Shown piece after piece: positions 1 through 8,557 of a stretch of 64,000 bases of DNA. This stretch comes from Desulfobulbaceae bacterium. Lineage in GTDB: Bacteria > Desulfobacterota > Desulfobulbia > Desulfobulbales > Desulfocapsaceae. The DNA lies in assembly GCA_003249645.1 (NCBI GenBank), contig QKIH01000025.1, forward strand, positions 25,764 to 89,763, in the 5' to 3' direction. The notes beneath the pieces were generated by a model. It did no database searches and was not told the DNA's origin. It saw only the letters and a list, made by a program, of their open reading frames with translations. Both the position numbers and the translations under genes were made by a program. The first letter of the stretch is position 1. Every line of letters starts with the position of its first letter.

Positions 1-259
1 CTGCATACCGCCCGGCCTGCTCCTCATCGGCTGCAGTGATTTTCACTTCGACGGTCTTGCCGACCGCCTTTTTCGCAGACTCAATTGAGTCTGGAATAAA
101 ATAGACCGAACCCTTTGATATCTTGTTGAAAAGATTATCCATGAAGACCAAACCATTCACCTTTCCGGGAAACACCGGGCTGAATATGACCGTCAGAAGA
201 ACAAAGAACGGAATCAGCATTGCAAGCCCTCGTATTTTCAGTTTTTTCTGCATACTCAT
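1..259 (-). CDS. Membrane-anchored protein of unknown function (3' part outside window)
   Basis: The gene starts at 259 (ATG, with AGGAG about 9 bases upstream overlapping the stop of the TSUP gene) and runs off the left edge, so only about 86 residues are visible. Residues 1-10 are basic (MSMQKKLKIR), followed by one hydrophobic segment at about 11-32, which suggests a signal anchor or uncleaved signal peptide. The visible part after it contains a polar stretch with VEVKITAADEEQAG near the cut. I do not recognise the family. It lies 11 bases downstream of the TSUP permease and is almost certainly co-transcribed with it, so it may be an accessory subunit of that transporter. The role is inference from position only. 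Confidence 0.7.
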   Translation of the reverse strand, partial: MSMQKKLKIRGLAMLIPFFVLLTVIFSPVFPGKVNGLVFMDNLFNKISKGSVYFIPDSIESAKKAVGKTVEVKITAADEEQAGRYA

Positions 260-270
260 AATATTTTCTC

Positions 271-1548
271 CTACCGTGTAAGATTTTTCAGATTTGAAAA
301 GAAGACATAAAATACCCAGAGGGCAAAACCACCGATGGCAACAAAGAAGAGAACCGAACCAGCGGTGTTCATCATTGCCGCAGCACTCTTTGAAATCTGG
401 ATATAACCGAGACTCTGGAGTTTTTCAGGCATCGCAAAAAATCTGTTGATAAAGCCCGCGAAGACTGCAAGAGCAAAGAAGCCTCTGATCATGATACCAG
501 GGATTACTCTGGTGATAAGAGAACCGACCTGCACACCGACCAGGGAACCAAGCAACATACCGATTGCAAGGGTATAGAAAACAAAACCGTAGAAGGCATA
601 CTGGCTCAGCGAGCTGTATCCGGCAGTAAAGACGATCTGGAAAATATCGGTACCAACGGTTGTCATGGAGGATACGCCAAGACCGTAAACAAAGATCGGG
701 AAGGTAAGGAAACCGCCGCCGACACCCATGATCGCAGCACAAAGGCCGACCAGGGCACCGCTTAATACGAGAAACAGTGCGGAGATTTTTCTGCCGCCTT
801 TGGTCACACCCTGATCAAAGGTGATCATCGGAGGAATATTAAGTGCCTGGAGTCTCTTACCCATGGCAGGAATTTCTTCATCACGACCTTTTGTACCTTC
901 TTCAGAAGAAGCAGAGCTGACATTCAGACCTTTTTTCGCTCTAAAATAGTCGGCCATGGCATAAAAGGAGAGGAAACCAAGCATGACCACATAGACTGTA
1001 GTGATGAAAAGATCACTCAATACAGGGTTAAGGTCGTAGAGATAACGATTGAGCATACCTCCGAAGGTTGCTCCGGCAAGTGAGCCGACAAGAAAGGTAA
1101 CGGCCAGCGGCACACTGATGTTACCAAGTTTTCTGTGCAGTACGCTTCCCATGATTGCCTTGGCAAAAATGTGGAAGAGGTCGGTACCGACAGCAAGAAT
1201 ACCTTTTACGCCGACGCTCATGAGGGCCGGGGCAATAATAAAGCCACCGCCAGCACCGATACAGCCGGTGATAAGACCGGCACAGAGGCCGACAAAGATC
1301 GAGGCAATAAAGACCTTGTTACTGTAAAAAGACGGCATATATGCTTTACTGCCGCCTATGATATCAGGCAAGGTACCGCCCCCGGCAGCAATAGCAACAC
1401 CGCCAACGAGGATGGGAACAAGGAGCAAGAACAGAATACCCATTCTTTTTTTGCTTCTCAGTATAGTCATCGACGTTTCCAGATCCCATCTGGCATACGC
1501 GGCGGACCCTTCTAGTACCAACTGGTAAAAATCTCTCAAGAATCTCAT
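271..1548 (-). CDS. TauE/SafE (TSUP) family permease
   Basis: A 425-residue inner-membrane protein with at least eight hydrophobic helices. It carries the two family-typical glycine-rich helix starts, GCIGAGGGFIIAPAL at about residue 94 and GVGGGFLTFPIFV at about 276, which mark the duplicated TSUP half-domains. TSUP proteins export or import sulfite, sulfonates, sulfoacetate or related anions; the substrate cannot be read from sequence. The central loop (about 205-250) is polar and longer than usual. AGGAG lies nine bases before the ATG. It lies 54 bases downstream of a response regulator and upstream of an unknown membrane protein, so it is likely controlled by, or co-transcribed with, the two-component system at 1603-4359. 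In a sulfur-metabolising anaerobe a sulfur oxyanion is a reasonable but unproven substrate. Confidence 0.9.
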   Translation of the reverse strand: MRFLRDFYQLVLEGSAAYARWDLETSMTILRSKKRMGILFLLLVPILVGGVAIAAGGGTLPDIIGGSKAYMPSFYSNKVFIASIFVGLCAGLITGCIGAGGGFIIAPALMSVGVKGILAVGTDLFHIFAKAIMGSVLHRKLGNISVPLAVTFLVGSLAGATFGGMLNRYLYDLNPVLSDLFITTVYVVMLGFLSFYAMADYFRAKKGLNVSSASSEEGTKGRDEEIPAMGKRLQALNIPPMITFDQGVTKGGRKISALFLVLSGALVGLCAAIMGVGGGFLTFPIFVYGLGVSSMTTVGTDIFQIVFTAGYSSLSQYAFYGFVFYTLAIGMLLGSLVGVQVGSLITRVIPGIMIRGFFALAVFAGFINRFFAMPEKLQSLGYIQISKSAAAMMNTAGSVLFFVAIGGFALWVFYVFFSNLKNLTR

Positions 1549-1602
1549 AATGGTTAAGCTCCTATGATGTAAAAAAGAATATCTTCAGCCCGTATCTGTC
1601 TA

Positions 1603-2034
1603 TCAGATGGGCATAGCTAGTATCTGTCTGTTCCGGGCCTCTTCTATACGCGCTTCATGTTCCCGTTTTTTTCTGTAAGCCGCAGTCAGCTTCTCGATCA
1701 GCGGTTCAAGCTCGATGGGCTTCATCAGATAATCAAAGGCGCCCAGTTTCATTCCTTCGATTCCCGACTCCACAGAGGCGTGTCCGGTAAGCAGCACAAC
1801 CTCGATCAGAGGAAACTGCGCCCGAATCTGCCGCAGCGTTTCTATGCCGTCCATGCCTGGCATCTTCACATCAAGCAGCACTACATCGCGGTCAATGGTC
1901 TTCGCCAGCATCTGCAACGCTTCTTCACCGCTTTTCGCACCGGTAGCCATAAACTCCTGTTTGACCAGCCTCTTGACCATCAGCTCCCTGAATTCCTGTT
2001 CGTCATCGACTACCAGAATGTTAAACCGTTCCAT
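1603..2034 (-). CDS. Single-domain response regulator (CheY-like)
   Basis: A 143-residue protein that is one receiver domain with a short charged C-terminal helix and no DNA-binding output domain. Acidic pocket residues (VVDDE, residues 8-12), the phospho-acceptor Asp55 (VVLLDVKMPGMDG) and the Lys of YLMKP are all present. I chose the ATG at 2034 because AAAGGAGA lies seven bases upstream, inside the end of the kinase gene; an upstream in-frame extension would overlap the kinase by about 100 bases and has no such site. It follows the kinase gene by one base and is probably its cognate partner. With no output domain it must act through protein contact, perhaps on the HTH protein encoded first in the operon (inference). 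Confidence 0.92.
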   Translation of the reverse strand: MERFNILVVDDEQEFRELMVKRLVKQEFMATGAKSGEEALQMLAKTIDRDVVLLDVKMPGMDGIETLRQIRAQFPLIEVVLLTGHASVESGIEGMKLGAFDYLMKPIELEPLIEKLTAAYRKKREHEARIEEARNRQILAMPI

Positions 2035-2035
2035 A

Positions 2036-3739
2036 TCAGTCTCCTTTCTCTTGTTTATCTTGATTGGCTGCAAGACCGCCGCCCACTCGTGTACTGTTTT
2101 TTGCAGGTTCAAAGGGCAGAGAGATGATGAACTCTGCACCTCCTGCCACCCTGTTTTGCGCTTTTAAGCTGCCGCCGAGCTTTTTGATGATGTCATAGCT
2201 TATATACAGGCCCAGACCGGTTCCTTTTCCAACTTCCTTAGTGGTGAAAAAAGGATCGAAAATGTGATTGATATCTGATGGTTTTATACCTGTACCGCTG
2301 TCAAGAAAGCGGATAACAATCTGATCTTTTACCTGTGCAGTAATGATTTCCACTTCACCGTTCTGCCCGATGGCATCGATGGAGTTGTTGATGATGTTAA
2401 GGAATACCTGCTGCAGCTGGGGGCCGTCGGTGTCGATGAACGGAAGATCTTTCGCCAGTTTGCAGTTGACTCTTATATTCTGGTATTCGGTTTCTTTCTC
2501 TATGAGAGAGACCGTTTCGACAAGAAGATCATTAATGTCCTCTTTCTTCTGCTGATCACTGATTTTACGTGAAAAACCGAGCAATCTGTGGGTGATAGTT
2601 CCCGCCCTGCGGACATGCTTTTTTATCTGTTCGGCAGCTTCCTGATACTCACCAAGGTTCTTACATTTGTCAGGGGTTTCCTCGGTCAGCAGCTCAGACA
2701 GCCAGCCTGCCTGGTTGGTAATCAGTTGCAGAGGATTATTGATTTCATGGGCAATCCCTGCTGCAAGACGTCCCACTGCCGCCATCTTCTCCATATGGGC
2801 AAACTGCATGCGGGAGACGGTCTTCTGTTTTTCCGCCCGTTCAAGCCTTCTGGTCAGAACAAAGCCCGCCACTGTGGCAACTGCCATTGCCAGCAGCGAA
2901 GAGATAAACGAAACAAGAATAATGTGATCCCTGATCGAATGATAAAGCCCTGATGCATCGTCAATTGAAGCCTTTATAACCAGGAGCCACTGATGATTTT
3001 CGATCCAGCGTGTCACATAGACATAATCTTTTGTGATTGTGGACGATTTTGAGCCATCGAAACTGATCAGCTTTTTTTCAAAGTCCGACAGGGCGAACAT
3101 TTTCTGCAGACTGGGTGTTTGCAGTTCACCCTCACGGTTGACCAGATAGGCATCACCGTTGGGACCCGGTTTTGCTGAGAGCAGCAGAGAATTAAACATG
3201 CTTGAGTTGATCGTCGCCCGCAGCACAAAATGCTTCAGCGGGTCAGTCACCGCTACAACGAAATGAGGGACATTTCTGAAGCCGGTAAACAGATCACTGA
3301 TATGTACCCCTTTTATCAGGGTTTCCTGGAACCAGGCGGCCTGGTCATAGGACTTGCCTTCAATCTGGTTACGGTAAGGTCCGACATAACCATGCTGTCT
3401 GCCTGTTGCATCAATGACCTGCAGGTCGACGATGTCCCCGTTTTTTGAGATTGCCAAAAAGAGACCGTCCAACTTTTCCGGGTTGTAAAAGAAATCTTCA
3501 GGATACAGCGTGACAAGGGTATTAAGCAGGTCGGTTTTGTTTTCAAGAAACTGTGAAATAACAGCACTACGATGTTCTGCCGTCACCTGGGCGAAATTTT
3601 CGAGGTTGCTTACACTATTCTCGGCAATCTTCTTTTTGCTGCTCAGAAAAACCACCCCTGCCGGGACAATACAGAGCAGGAAGAAGATGATAAGCAGCTG
3701 GGCCGTGACCAGCTTATAATACCCGTTTCGGCGTCCCAT
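2036..3739 (-). CDS. Membrane sensor histidine kinase with extracytoplasmic dCache-like domain
   Basis: About 567 residues. TM1 at about 10-32, a long periplasmic region (about 35-268) with the look of a double Cache ligand-binding domain (DLQVIDATGRQHGYVGPY; later NREGELQTPS), TM2 at about 272-297, then HisKA with His331 (GIAHEINNPLQ) and HATPase_c with NNSIDAI, DSGTGI and GKGTGLGL boxes. It autophosphorylates on the His and passes phosphate to a receiver, presumably the regulator encoded one base downstream. The start at 3739 is preferred over an ATG at 3751 because GGAGG sits seven bases before it; the earlier ATG overlaps the stop of the upstream gene (TGATG) but lacks a good ribosome site. 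The ligand is unknown. Confidence 0.92.
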   Translation of the reverse strand: MGRRNGYYKLVTAQLLIIFFLLCIVPAGVVFLSSKKKIAENSVSNLENFAQVTAEHRSAVISQFLENKTDLLNTLVTLYPEDFFYNPEKLDGLFLAISKNGDIVDLQVIDATGRQHGYVGPYRNQIEGKSYDQAAWFQETLIKGVHISDLFTGFRNVPHFVVAVTDPLKHFVLRATINSSMFNSLLLSAKPGPNGDAYLVNREGELQTPSLQKMFALSDFEKKLISFDGSKSSTITKDYVYVTRWIENHQWLLVIKASIDDASGLYHSIRDHIILVSFISSLLAMAVATVAGFVLTRRLERAEKQKTVSRMQFAHMEKMAAVGRLAAGIAHEINNPLQLITNQAGWLSELLTEETPDKCKNLGEYQEAAEQIKKHVRRAGTITHRLLGFSRKISDQQKKEDINDLLVETVSLIEKETEYQNIRVNCKLAKDLPFIDTDGPQLQQVFLNIINNSIDAIGQNGEVEIITAQVKDQIVIRFLDSGTGIKPSDINHIFDPFFTTKEVGKGTGLGLYISYDIIKKLGGSLKAQNRVAGGAEFIISLPFEPAKNSTRVGGGLAANQDKQEKGD

Positions 3740-3750
3740 AAAGGCCTCCA

Positions 3751-4359
3751 TCAGCAGAACCGGAGTAAAAGAAGCTGCTCAAAGGTATCTGTCGGCAATT
3801 TCTTGTCCGCTACAAGATGCGCCTTCAGAAGAACTTCCCGAACTTCATCACCGACTACGGAAATATCAGCAGCAAAAACGATCGACAGGACTTCAGGAAA
3901 ACTGGTAATCAGCATCAGCGTCTTGCAGCTCTGCCGTTCATCCTGGTCATGAAAATAGACAATGATATCAGGTGCCGAAGAGAGGATTTCAAGATCAGCC
4001 AGATAACCGGGATCAATTTTCTCAACCAGCAGGTTTCCGCGTTTTGTCAGATGAGTGATAAGAATTTCGATCTTTTCTTCATGCGGATGAAAATTGCTGT
4101 CCGCCGAAATCATGAGAAGTTTTTTGGTGTGAGGGGGAAACAGGCTGGCATTGATCGGCATATCATGCTCAACCAGAAATCTGATAAGATCTCCGGCATC
4201 TAGATACTTTGCACCGGTTTTCAGGTCCTTTGTGATACCGGCACCGAACCATTGAACAATTGTTTCCATACTGCATTTGCACACAGCTGCTATATCTTCA
4301 ATACGGATAAACCGTTCACCATGCTTTTTGTGGTAGTACCATCCAGTATCCATATCCAC
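3751..4359 (-). CDS. Helix-turn-helix protein with C-terminal receiver-like domain
   Basis: A 202-residue cytoplasmic protein. Residues about 15-70 form an excisionase/MerR-like winged helix-turn-helix (IRIEDIAAVCKCSMETIVQWFGAG...YLDAGDLIRFL). Residues about 78-200 look like a receiver fold (KKLLMISADSNF for beta-1, then PDIIVYFHDQDE where the phospho-acceptor would sit, then LMLITSF), but the acidic pocket is not canonical: beta-1 ends in SAD and the expected DxxMP motif is absent. I therefore call it a pseudo-receiver. It is the first gene of the kinase/regulator/TSUP operon, with its stop overlapping the possible early kinase start. It may be the DNA-binding output of the system, taking its signal from the stand-alone receiver by protein contact (inference). 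Confidence 0.72.
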   Translation of the reverse strand: MDMDTGWYYHKKHGERFIRIEDIAAVCKCSMETIVQWFGAGITKDLKTGAKYLDAGDLIRFLVEHDMPINASLFPPHTKKLLMISADSNFHPHEEKIEILITHLTKRGNLLVEKIDPGYLADLEILSSAPDIIVYFHDQDERQSCKTLMLITSFPEVLSIVFAADISVVGDEVREVLLKAHLVADKKLPTDTFEQLLLLRFC

Positions 4360-4734
4360 TCCGGGTCTTCAGGTTGTTCTTTGCGCACATCCTGATTCCC
4401 GTAAAGCAAACGGCATGCCCTTTGTGAATTTCTATTTTATTCGTGTAATTACAAATAGTTATTAAAACAAAAGCATTAGAACATCTGTAAAATAATCAAA
4501 GCAGCAGAGCTTGAAGAGGTAAATGTGTTCGACTGCTTAACAGGTGGTGTAAAGAAAGCTGACAGCTTGAAGGCCCGGAATTGTAAAAATTGCTGTCAGA
4601 GAAATAGAAAAAGAAGAGGAAGAAAGGGAAGGATCATTTTTGAACCCTGCTCAACGGCTGTCCTTTGCTGAAAGAAACAACACCGACAAGCTAAAATCTC
4701 CTTCCCTGAAGGAATGTACTTACACAACTATATA
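4360..4734. other. Non-coding stretch of 375 bases
   Basis: No convincing gene is visible on either strand. The right part (about 4440-4480, with TAATTACAAATAGTTATTAAAAC) is AT-rich and would fit a promoter for the minus-strand operon starting at 4359. A short perfect hairpin (TCCTTC, loop CCT, GAAGGA) lies at 4699-4713, just beyond the stop of the lipoprotein gene, but no T-run follows, so it is only a possible weak terminator. Confidence 0.4.
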
Positions 4735-5460
4735 CTAATTAGTCTGCGAAATCGGCAGCATGAATACTTGAGAATTTCCGCCTCCTTCTGCTGAAACAGG
4801 AATTCTAATATCTTTAAATGATATTTGAACAGGGAAAAAGAGCCAGCCTGTTTTTGTTTCACCCGGCTGCACAATGGCAATGTGCAAAGCATTTGTCTCT
4901 ATTTCCTGTCTCACTTCTGCCTTCATTTTTTCCACGGCTGTGCCGCTGCCGCCAACCCCGCCGCCGACAAAACCGGCTTTAGCCCCGGCTCTTGCTGATT
5001 CACCCGGATCTATCCCGAAAAACGCACCAAGTGTAAGACCAACGAAGGCGCCGGCCACAGTTCCCACCGCGGCTCCTGCTGCAGCTCCCTTGGCAGCCTG
5101 ATTCATAGCGTTGGAATTGATAACTGATTCAATCGCCTCCTGTGGACGATAACTCAGGTAATTCTGACCGTCATAACTTGCCCCGATAATTGACTCGGGA
5201 TTCAGCACTACAGCCGTGCTGCTGTTATTGGTAAGAGTGACGAGCAGAGGATAGATGCCAGCCTCATAATAATCCAGACCTTGCCCTGAGTATCTGTAGG
5301 GCTCTACAGCAACACTGATCTGATTTATTGTCTGCCTGTTCACCAGATTATTAGCCGGAATAACAAGACGGGGCGCCATTTGCTGTTGCTGCTGCTGCGG
5401 GACACAAGAACAGAAGAGAAACATGATAATCAGTGATAATGTAATTCGTCGAGTAATCAT
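4735..5460 (-). CDS. Putative lipoprotein with glycine-zipper segment
   Basis: About 241 residues from the ATG at 5460. The N-terminus (MITRRITLSLIIMFLFCSC) looks like a lipoprotein signal ending at Cys19 or Cys17, followed by a run of six glutamines. Residues about 120-170 are alanine/glycine-rich (AAKGAAAGAAVGTVAGAFVG and a second Gly/Ala segment), typical of glycine-zipper outer-membrane-associated proteins. The flanking parts look beta-rich. The start is uncertain: an ATG at 5472 has AGGA only two bases away, too close for good spacing, and longer upstream extensions have no signal peptide. The family is unknown to me. It stands alone, divergent from the MFS gene. Confidence 0.75.
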   Translation of the reverse strand: MITRRITLSLIIMFLFCSCVPQQQQQQMAPRLVIPANNLVNRQTINQISVAVEPYRYSGQGLDYYEAGIYPLLVTLTNNSSTAVVLNPESIIGASYDGQNYLSYRPQEAIESVINSNAMNQAAKGAAAGAAVGTVAGAFVGLTLGAFFGIDPGESARAGAKAGFVGGGVGGSGTAVEKMKAEVRQEIETNALHIAIVQPGETKTGWLFFPVQISFKDIRIPVSAEGGGNSQVFMLPISQTN

Positions 5461-5770
5461 TGTTTTTTCCATTTTCCTAGATTGATCTAAATATGCATGA
5501 ACCTGCACCACTACTATCCAAATACCACTATGAAGAAGTTTTTTTAACACATGTAACATTTGACAATGTTTCGCCGCTATTTTCACGAAAACCAATATAG
5601 CCAGAAAAATATAAAAATAGCTGTTGTAAAAATGTAAAGCCGGAGTTTAGAAAGGGAGGCCGATTATACAATCAGAGCAAGAGTTCTTCACGGCCAAACC
5701 GGGTTGATTGAAAAGGATTCGTGCCTTATAAGAAGTTTAAAGAAACTTCCTTGCACAATATTCAAAGAGC
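5461..5770. other. Divergent intergenic region of 310 bases
   Basis: Lies between the minus-strand lipoprotein gene and the plus-strand MFS gene, so it should hold both promoters. It is AT-rich around 5560-5640. I see no repeat, RNA gene or clear operator. Confidence 0.4.
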
Positions 5771-7030
5771 ATGAAAAAAAATTCTGTAGAACAGAGTACA
5801 ATTGATGAATTACTGAAGCCCGCTGAAGGAAACTGGCAAAGGATCCTGTGGATCATGTTCATAGCCCAGATTATTTCCCTGATAGGCTTCTCCAGTGTCT
5901 TCCCCTTCCTGCCGCTTTACGTGCATTCACTTGGTACAGTCACCGGGATGAGCGAGTCATTATGCTCAGCCCTGGTCTATTCAGGCCATGCCTTTACCAT
6001 GATGCTGCTGTCTCCACTATGGGGTACACTTGCTGACAGGTATGGAAGAAAGATCATGGTGGAGCGCGCCATGTTCGGCGGTGCAGTCATTGTTGTGCTC
6101 ATGGCCTTTGTCCGTTCGGCGGAAGAGCTTGTTCTTCTGCGTGTGCTGCAAGGTGCCATGTCTGGGGTTCTCGGGGCAGCCAGTGCTCTGGTTGCAGCCT
6201 CGGCGCCAAGAGAACGATCAGGTTATGCCATGGGACTGATGCAGGTTGCAATGGGTATCGGGTTGGCGCTTGGCCCGGTTATCGGTGGAATCCTGGCCGA
6301 TCTTTTTAATTATCAATCGGTCTTTTTTGTTACCTCTGCCCTGCTCCTGCTCGCAGGCATTATGGTCTGGCTGGGCGTTGAAGAACATTTTATTCAGCCG
6401 GACAAAGAAAAAAGAAAACAGACCAATATTTTTCAGGCCTGGATGAAGGTCTTAAAAACCAGAGGCGTCGGCCTGCTCTATCTGCTTCGCTTCATCAACC
6501 AGGCCGGCAGGATGATGTTCATGCCCATTCTGCCGCTGTTTATCCTCTCACTCATCCATAACCCCGATCAGGTCAACAGCTACACGGGCATGGTAATCGG
6601 CCTGACCTCTCTGGCCACAGCCGTTTTTTCAATTTTTATCGGGCGAATAGGAGATCGCGGCAGCCACCAGCCCATCGTCATTTTCTCCCTCTTCGGTGCA
6701 GGATTTGCCTATATTTTGCAGAGTTTCGCCCAAAACGGCTACCAGTTTCTCATTTTTCAGATGCTGTACGGGATTGGACTTGGCGGCGTTATCACCGCCA
6801 TCAGCGCACTTTTGGCCATTTATTCTGAAAAAGGCGCCGAAGGAACAGTCTACGGCCTGGACAGCTCCGTCACCTCTGCAGCCAGGGTTATAGCGCCTTT
6901 GATATGTCTTGGCGTTTCAACCCTTTTCGGACTGAGGGCGGTATTTGCAGTTGCCGGAATATGGTATCTGATTGCAGCCGTACTAGCCCTGTTCTTCCTT
7001 CCTAGAAAGGAAAAGTCAATCATTAACTGA
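5771..7030 (+). CDS. Major facilitator superfamily exporter (DHA1-like)
   Basis: A 419-residue inner-membrane protein with twelve predicted helices. The diagnostic MFS loop between helices 2 and 3 reads LWGTLADRYGRK (about residue 80), and the second half carries the matching GRIGDRGSHQP loop. Helix 5 has GIGLALGPVIGG, resembling motif C of drug:H+ antiporters (TetA/BmrA-like DHA1 group). It therefore probably exports a small amphipathic compound by proton antiport; the substrate is not predictable. The ribosome site is weak (AAAGAG). It converges with a methyltransferase gene with a 36-base gap. Confidence 0.9.
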   Translation: MKKNSVEQSTIDELLKPAEGNWQRILWIMFIAQIISLIGFSSVFPFLPLYVHSLGTVTGMSESLCSALVYSGHAFTMMLLSPLWGTLADRYGRKIMVERAMFGGAVIVVLMAFVRSAEELVLLRVLQGAMSGVLGAASALVAASAPRERSGYAMGLMQVAMGIGLALGPVIGGILADLFNYQSVFFVTSALLLLAGIMVWLGVEEHFIQPDKEKRKQTNIFQAWMKVLKTRGVGLLYLLRFINQAGRMMFMPILPLFILSLIHNPDQVNSYTGMVIGLTSLATAVFSIFIGRIGDRGSHQPIVIFSLFGAGFAYILQSFAQNGYQFLIFQMLYGIGLGGVITAISALLAIYSEKGAEGTVYGLDSSVTSAARVIAPLICLGVSTLFGLRAVFAVAGIWYLIAAVLALFFLPRKEKSIIN

Positions 7031-7066
7031 GCCGATAAAGCTCTGAATAGTAGCGGCCAAAGACAG

Positions 7067-7747
7067 TCAGGATGATTGCAGAAGCTGCTTTCTATACGTT
7101 GCAAAAAAGTGAGGGACGGGCGGAGACTGGGTATCATCATATGCCTCAAAACTCTCTTCGATCAGCCCGCAACGGTTAAAACCGTCAAGTTCTTCCCGGT
7201 CAAGAGGAAGCGGGATATCGTCTTCCTGCTCTCCTGATTTTCTGCTCCTGCATGAAACAAGCAGATATCCGTCAGGCGACAGCAGGGAGATCATTGCATC
7301 ACGCGCCTGAGTTCTGTATTTCCCCGGCAGAACCTGAATAGTATTGCACTCATAAACAAGATCGAAATGTTCAGCCCAATAAGGAGGATAATCAAAAAGG
7401 TCTGCCACAAGATAGGTAACCATGGAGTCCGGGTAGCGTTCTTTACAGAGACGTATGGCTTCAGGTGAGATATCAAAAGCAGTCACCTGATACCCCGCTT
7501 CACTTAAGGCCTCGGCATCATCCCCTACACCGCAGCCGACTGCTATGGCCCTCTTCCCTGCATGAACGACGTTGCCGTTATTCAGCCAGGATAAAAGATA
7601 CGGGTTCGGCTCCAGATCTGCCCAGAATACATTGCGATAATCGCCCTCGGCATCGGTATAGATGCTGTCAAACCAGGCCAGCGGCTCGTCACTTGCCTGA
7701 AAGGATTTAACCATCTTTTTGTATTCGGCCGGATCAAATTCCTTCAT
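7067..7747 (-). CDS. Class I SAM-dependent methyltransferase (TPMT-like)
   Basis: About 226 residues. The SAM-binding motif I is VGCGVGDDAEALSEAGYQV with the acidic end of beta-2 in TAFDISPEAI, and motif IV-like DLVYECNTIQVL follows. The arrangement resembles the thiopurine S-methyltransferase/tellurite-resistance group, but the substrate cannot be assigned. Cytoplasmic, no signal peptide. The ATG at 7747 (MKEFDPAEYKK) is slightly preferred because GAAG lies six bases upstream; an ATG at 7771 is also possible. AT-rich sequence at 7780-7850 probably contains its promoter. Confidence 0.85.
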   Translation of the reverse strand: MKEFDPAEYKKMVKSFQASDEPLAWFDSIYTDAEGDYRNVFWADLEPNPYLLSWLNNGNVVHAGKRAIAVGCGVGDDAEALSEAGYQVTAFDISPEAIRLCKERYPDSMVTYLVADLFDYPPYWAEHFDLVYECNTIQVLPGKYRTQARDAMISLLSPDGYLLVSCRSRKSGEQEDDIPLPLDREELDGFNRCGLIEESFEAYDDTQSPPVPHFFATYRKQLLQSS

Positions 7748-8004
7748 TGTATCTTCTGTCCCGATGTACATTTTTAAATTTCTTTACGAAATTTTCTCTC
7801 AATCGGATTAACACTATAGAAAATAATGATACATTGTTGCACCGTCAATTAATGCCGCCGAAGGGAGCAAAAGCTACCTGCCGAAGCCGTATTTTCTGAG
7901 ATCTCAAAGGTGAAACCATGATTCTATTCTGAAACTCAATTATCATCAGGCTACCCGCATAGGGCTCTCCCTATAGTTGTCGCCATATCTGCTCTGCCTG
8001 CAGA

Positions 8005-8490
8005 TCAGCTCTCTATGTCTCTCTTTAATTTTCTGCCGCCGGATATGTCAAACCCGTTATTTTCATAGAATGTCAGTGTTCTATCAAACTGGGGTAATGG
8101 CGGAGTGGTTACCTCCAGCCGAGTCCAGCCTTTCTTTTCAGCAAACTTCACGGCTTCTTCAATAAGCTGCTGACCGATATGCTTTGACCTGTATCCAGGG
8201 GCAACATATAACTCCGGGATTGTTCCATATGCACCTTCTGCATACAGGGCATAGCTTTCGTAGAGTGAAACAAAACCTGCATTACGATTTGACCCGAGAT
8301 CTTTTGCTATAAACACCCAGTACTTGCCCTGCGAAATCAGATATTTTGCTCTTCTTTTGGTGGCAACCGGATCAAAGTTAAAGACCTTTATGTTAATTTT
8401 ATCCATTATCTCGTGCAACAGGCCTCCAACCATAAAAACAAGATCGTCGTAATCATCTTCCTTAATTGCCGTAATTTGTATTTCAGGCAT
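8005..8490 (-). CDS. GNAT family N-acetyltransferase
   Basis: About 161 residues. The acetyl-CoA-binding core is visible: LYVAPGYRSKHIGQQLIEEAVKFAE (motif A, with R/Q-x-x-G-x-G/A replaced by RSKHIG) followed by LEVTTPPLPQFDRTLTFYENNGF (motif B). The substrate is unknown. The ATG at 8490 was chosen because AGAGGTGAG lies just upstream; an in-frame ATG at 8508 lacks this spacing. It lies downstream of the FmdE-like gene on the same strand. A hairpin with 7-base arms (GCTCACC/GGTGAGC, 8517-8549) lies between the two, so they may not be strictly co-expressed. Confidence 0.88.
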   Translation of the reverse strand: MPEIQITAIKEDDYDDLVFMVGGLLHEIMDKINIKVFNFDPVATKRRAKYLISQGKYWVFIAKDLGSNRNAGFVSLYESYALYAEGAYGTIPELYVAPGYRSKHIGQQLIEEAVKFAEKKGWTRLEVTTPPLPQFDRTLTFYENNGFDISGGRKLKRDIES

Positions 8491-8557
8491 GTTCTCACCT
8501 CTACTCATTCTGGGTTGCTCACCTGCACCAGCGTCTGTGTCCGGTGAGCTGTACTGT

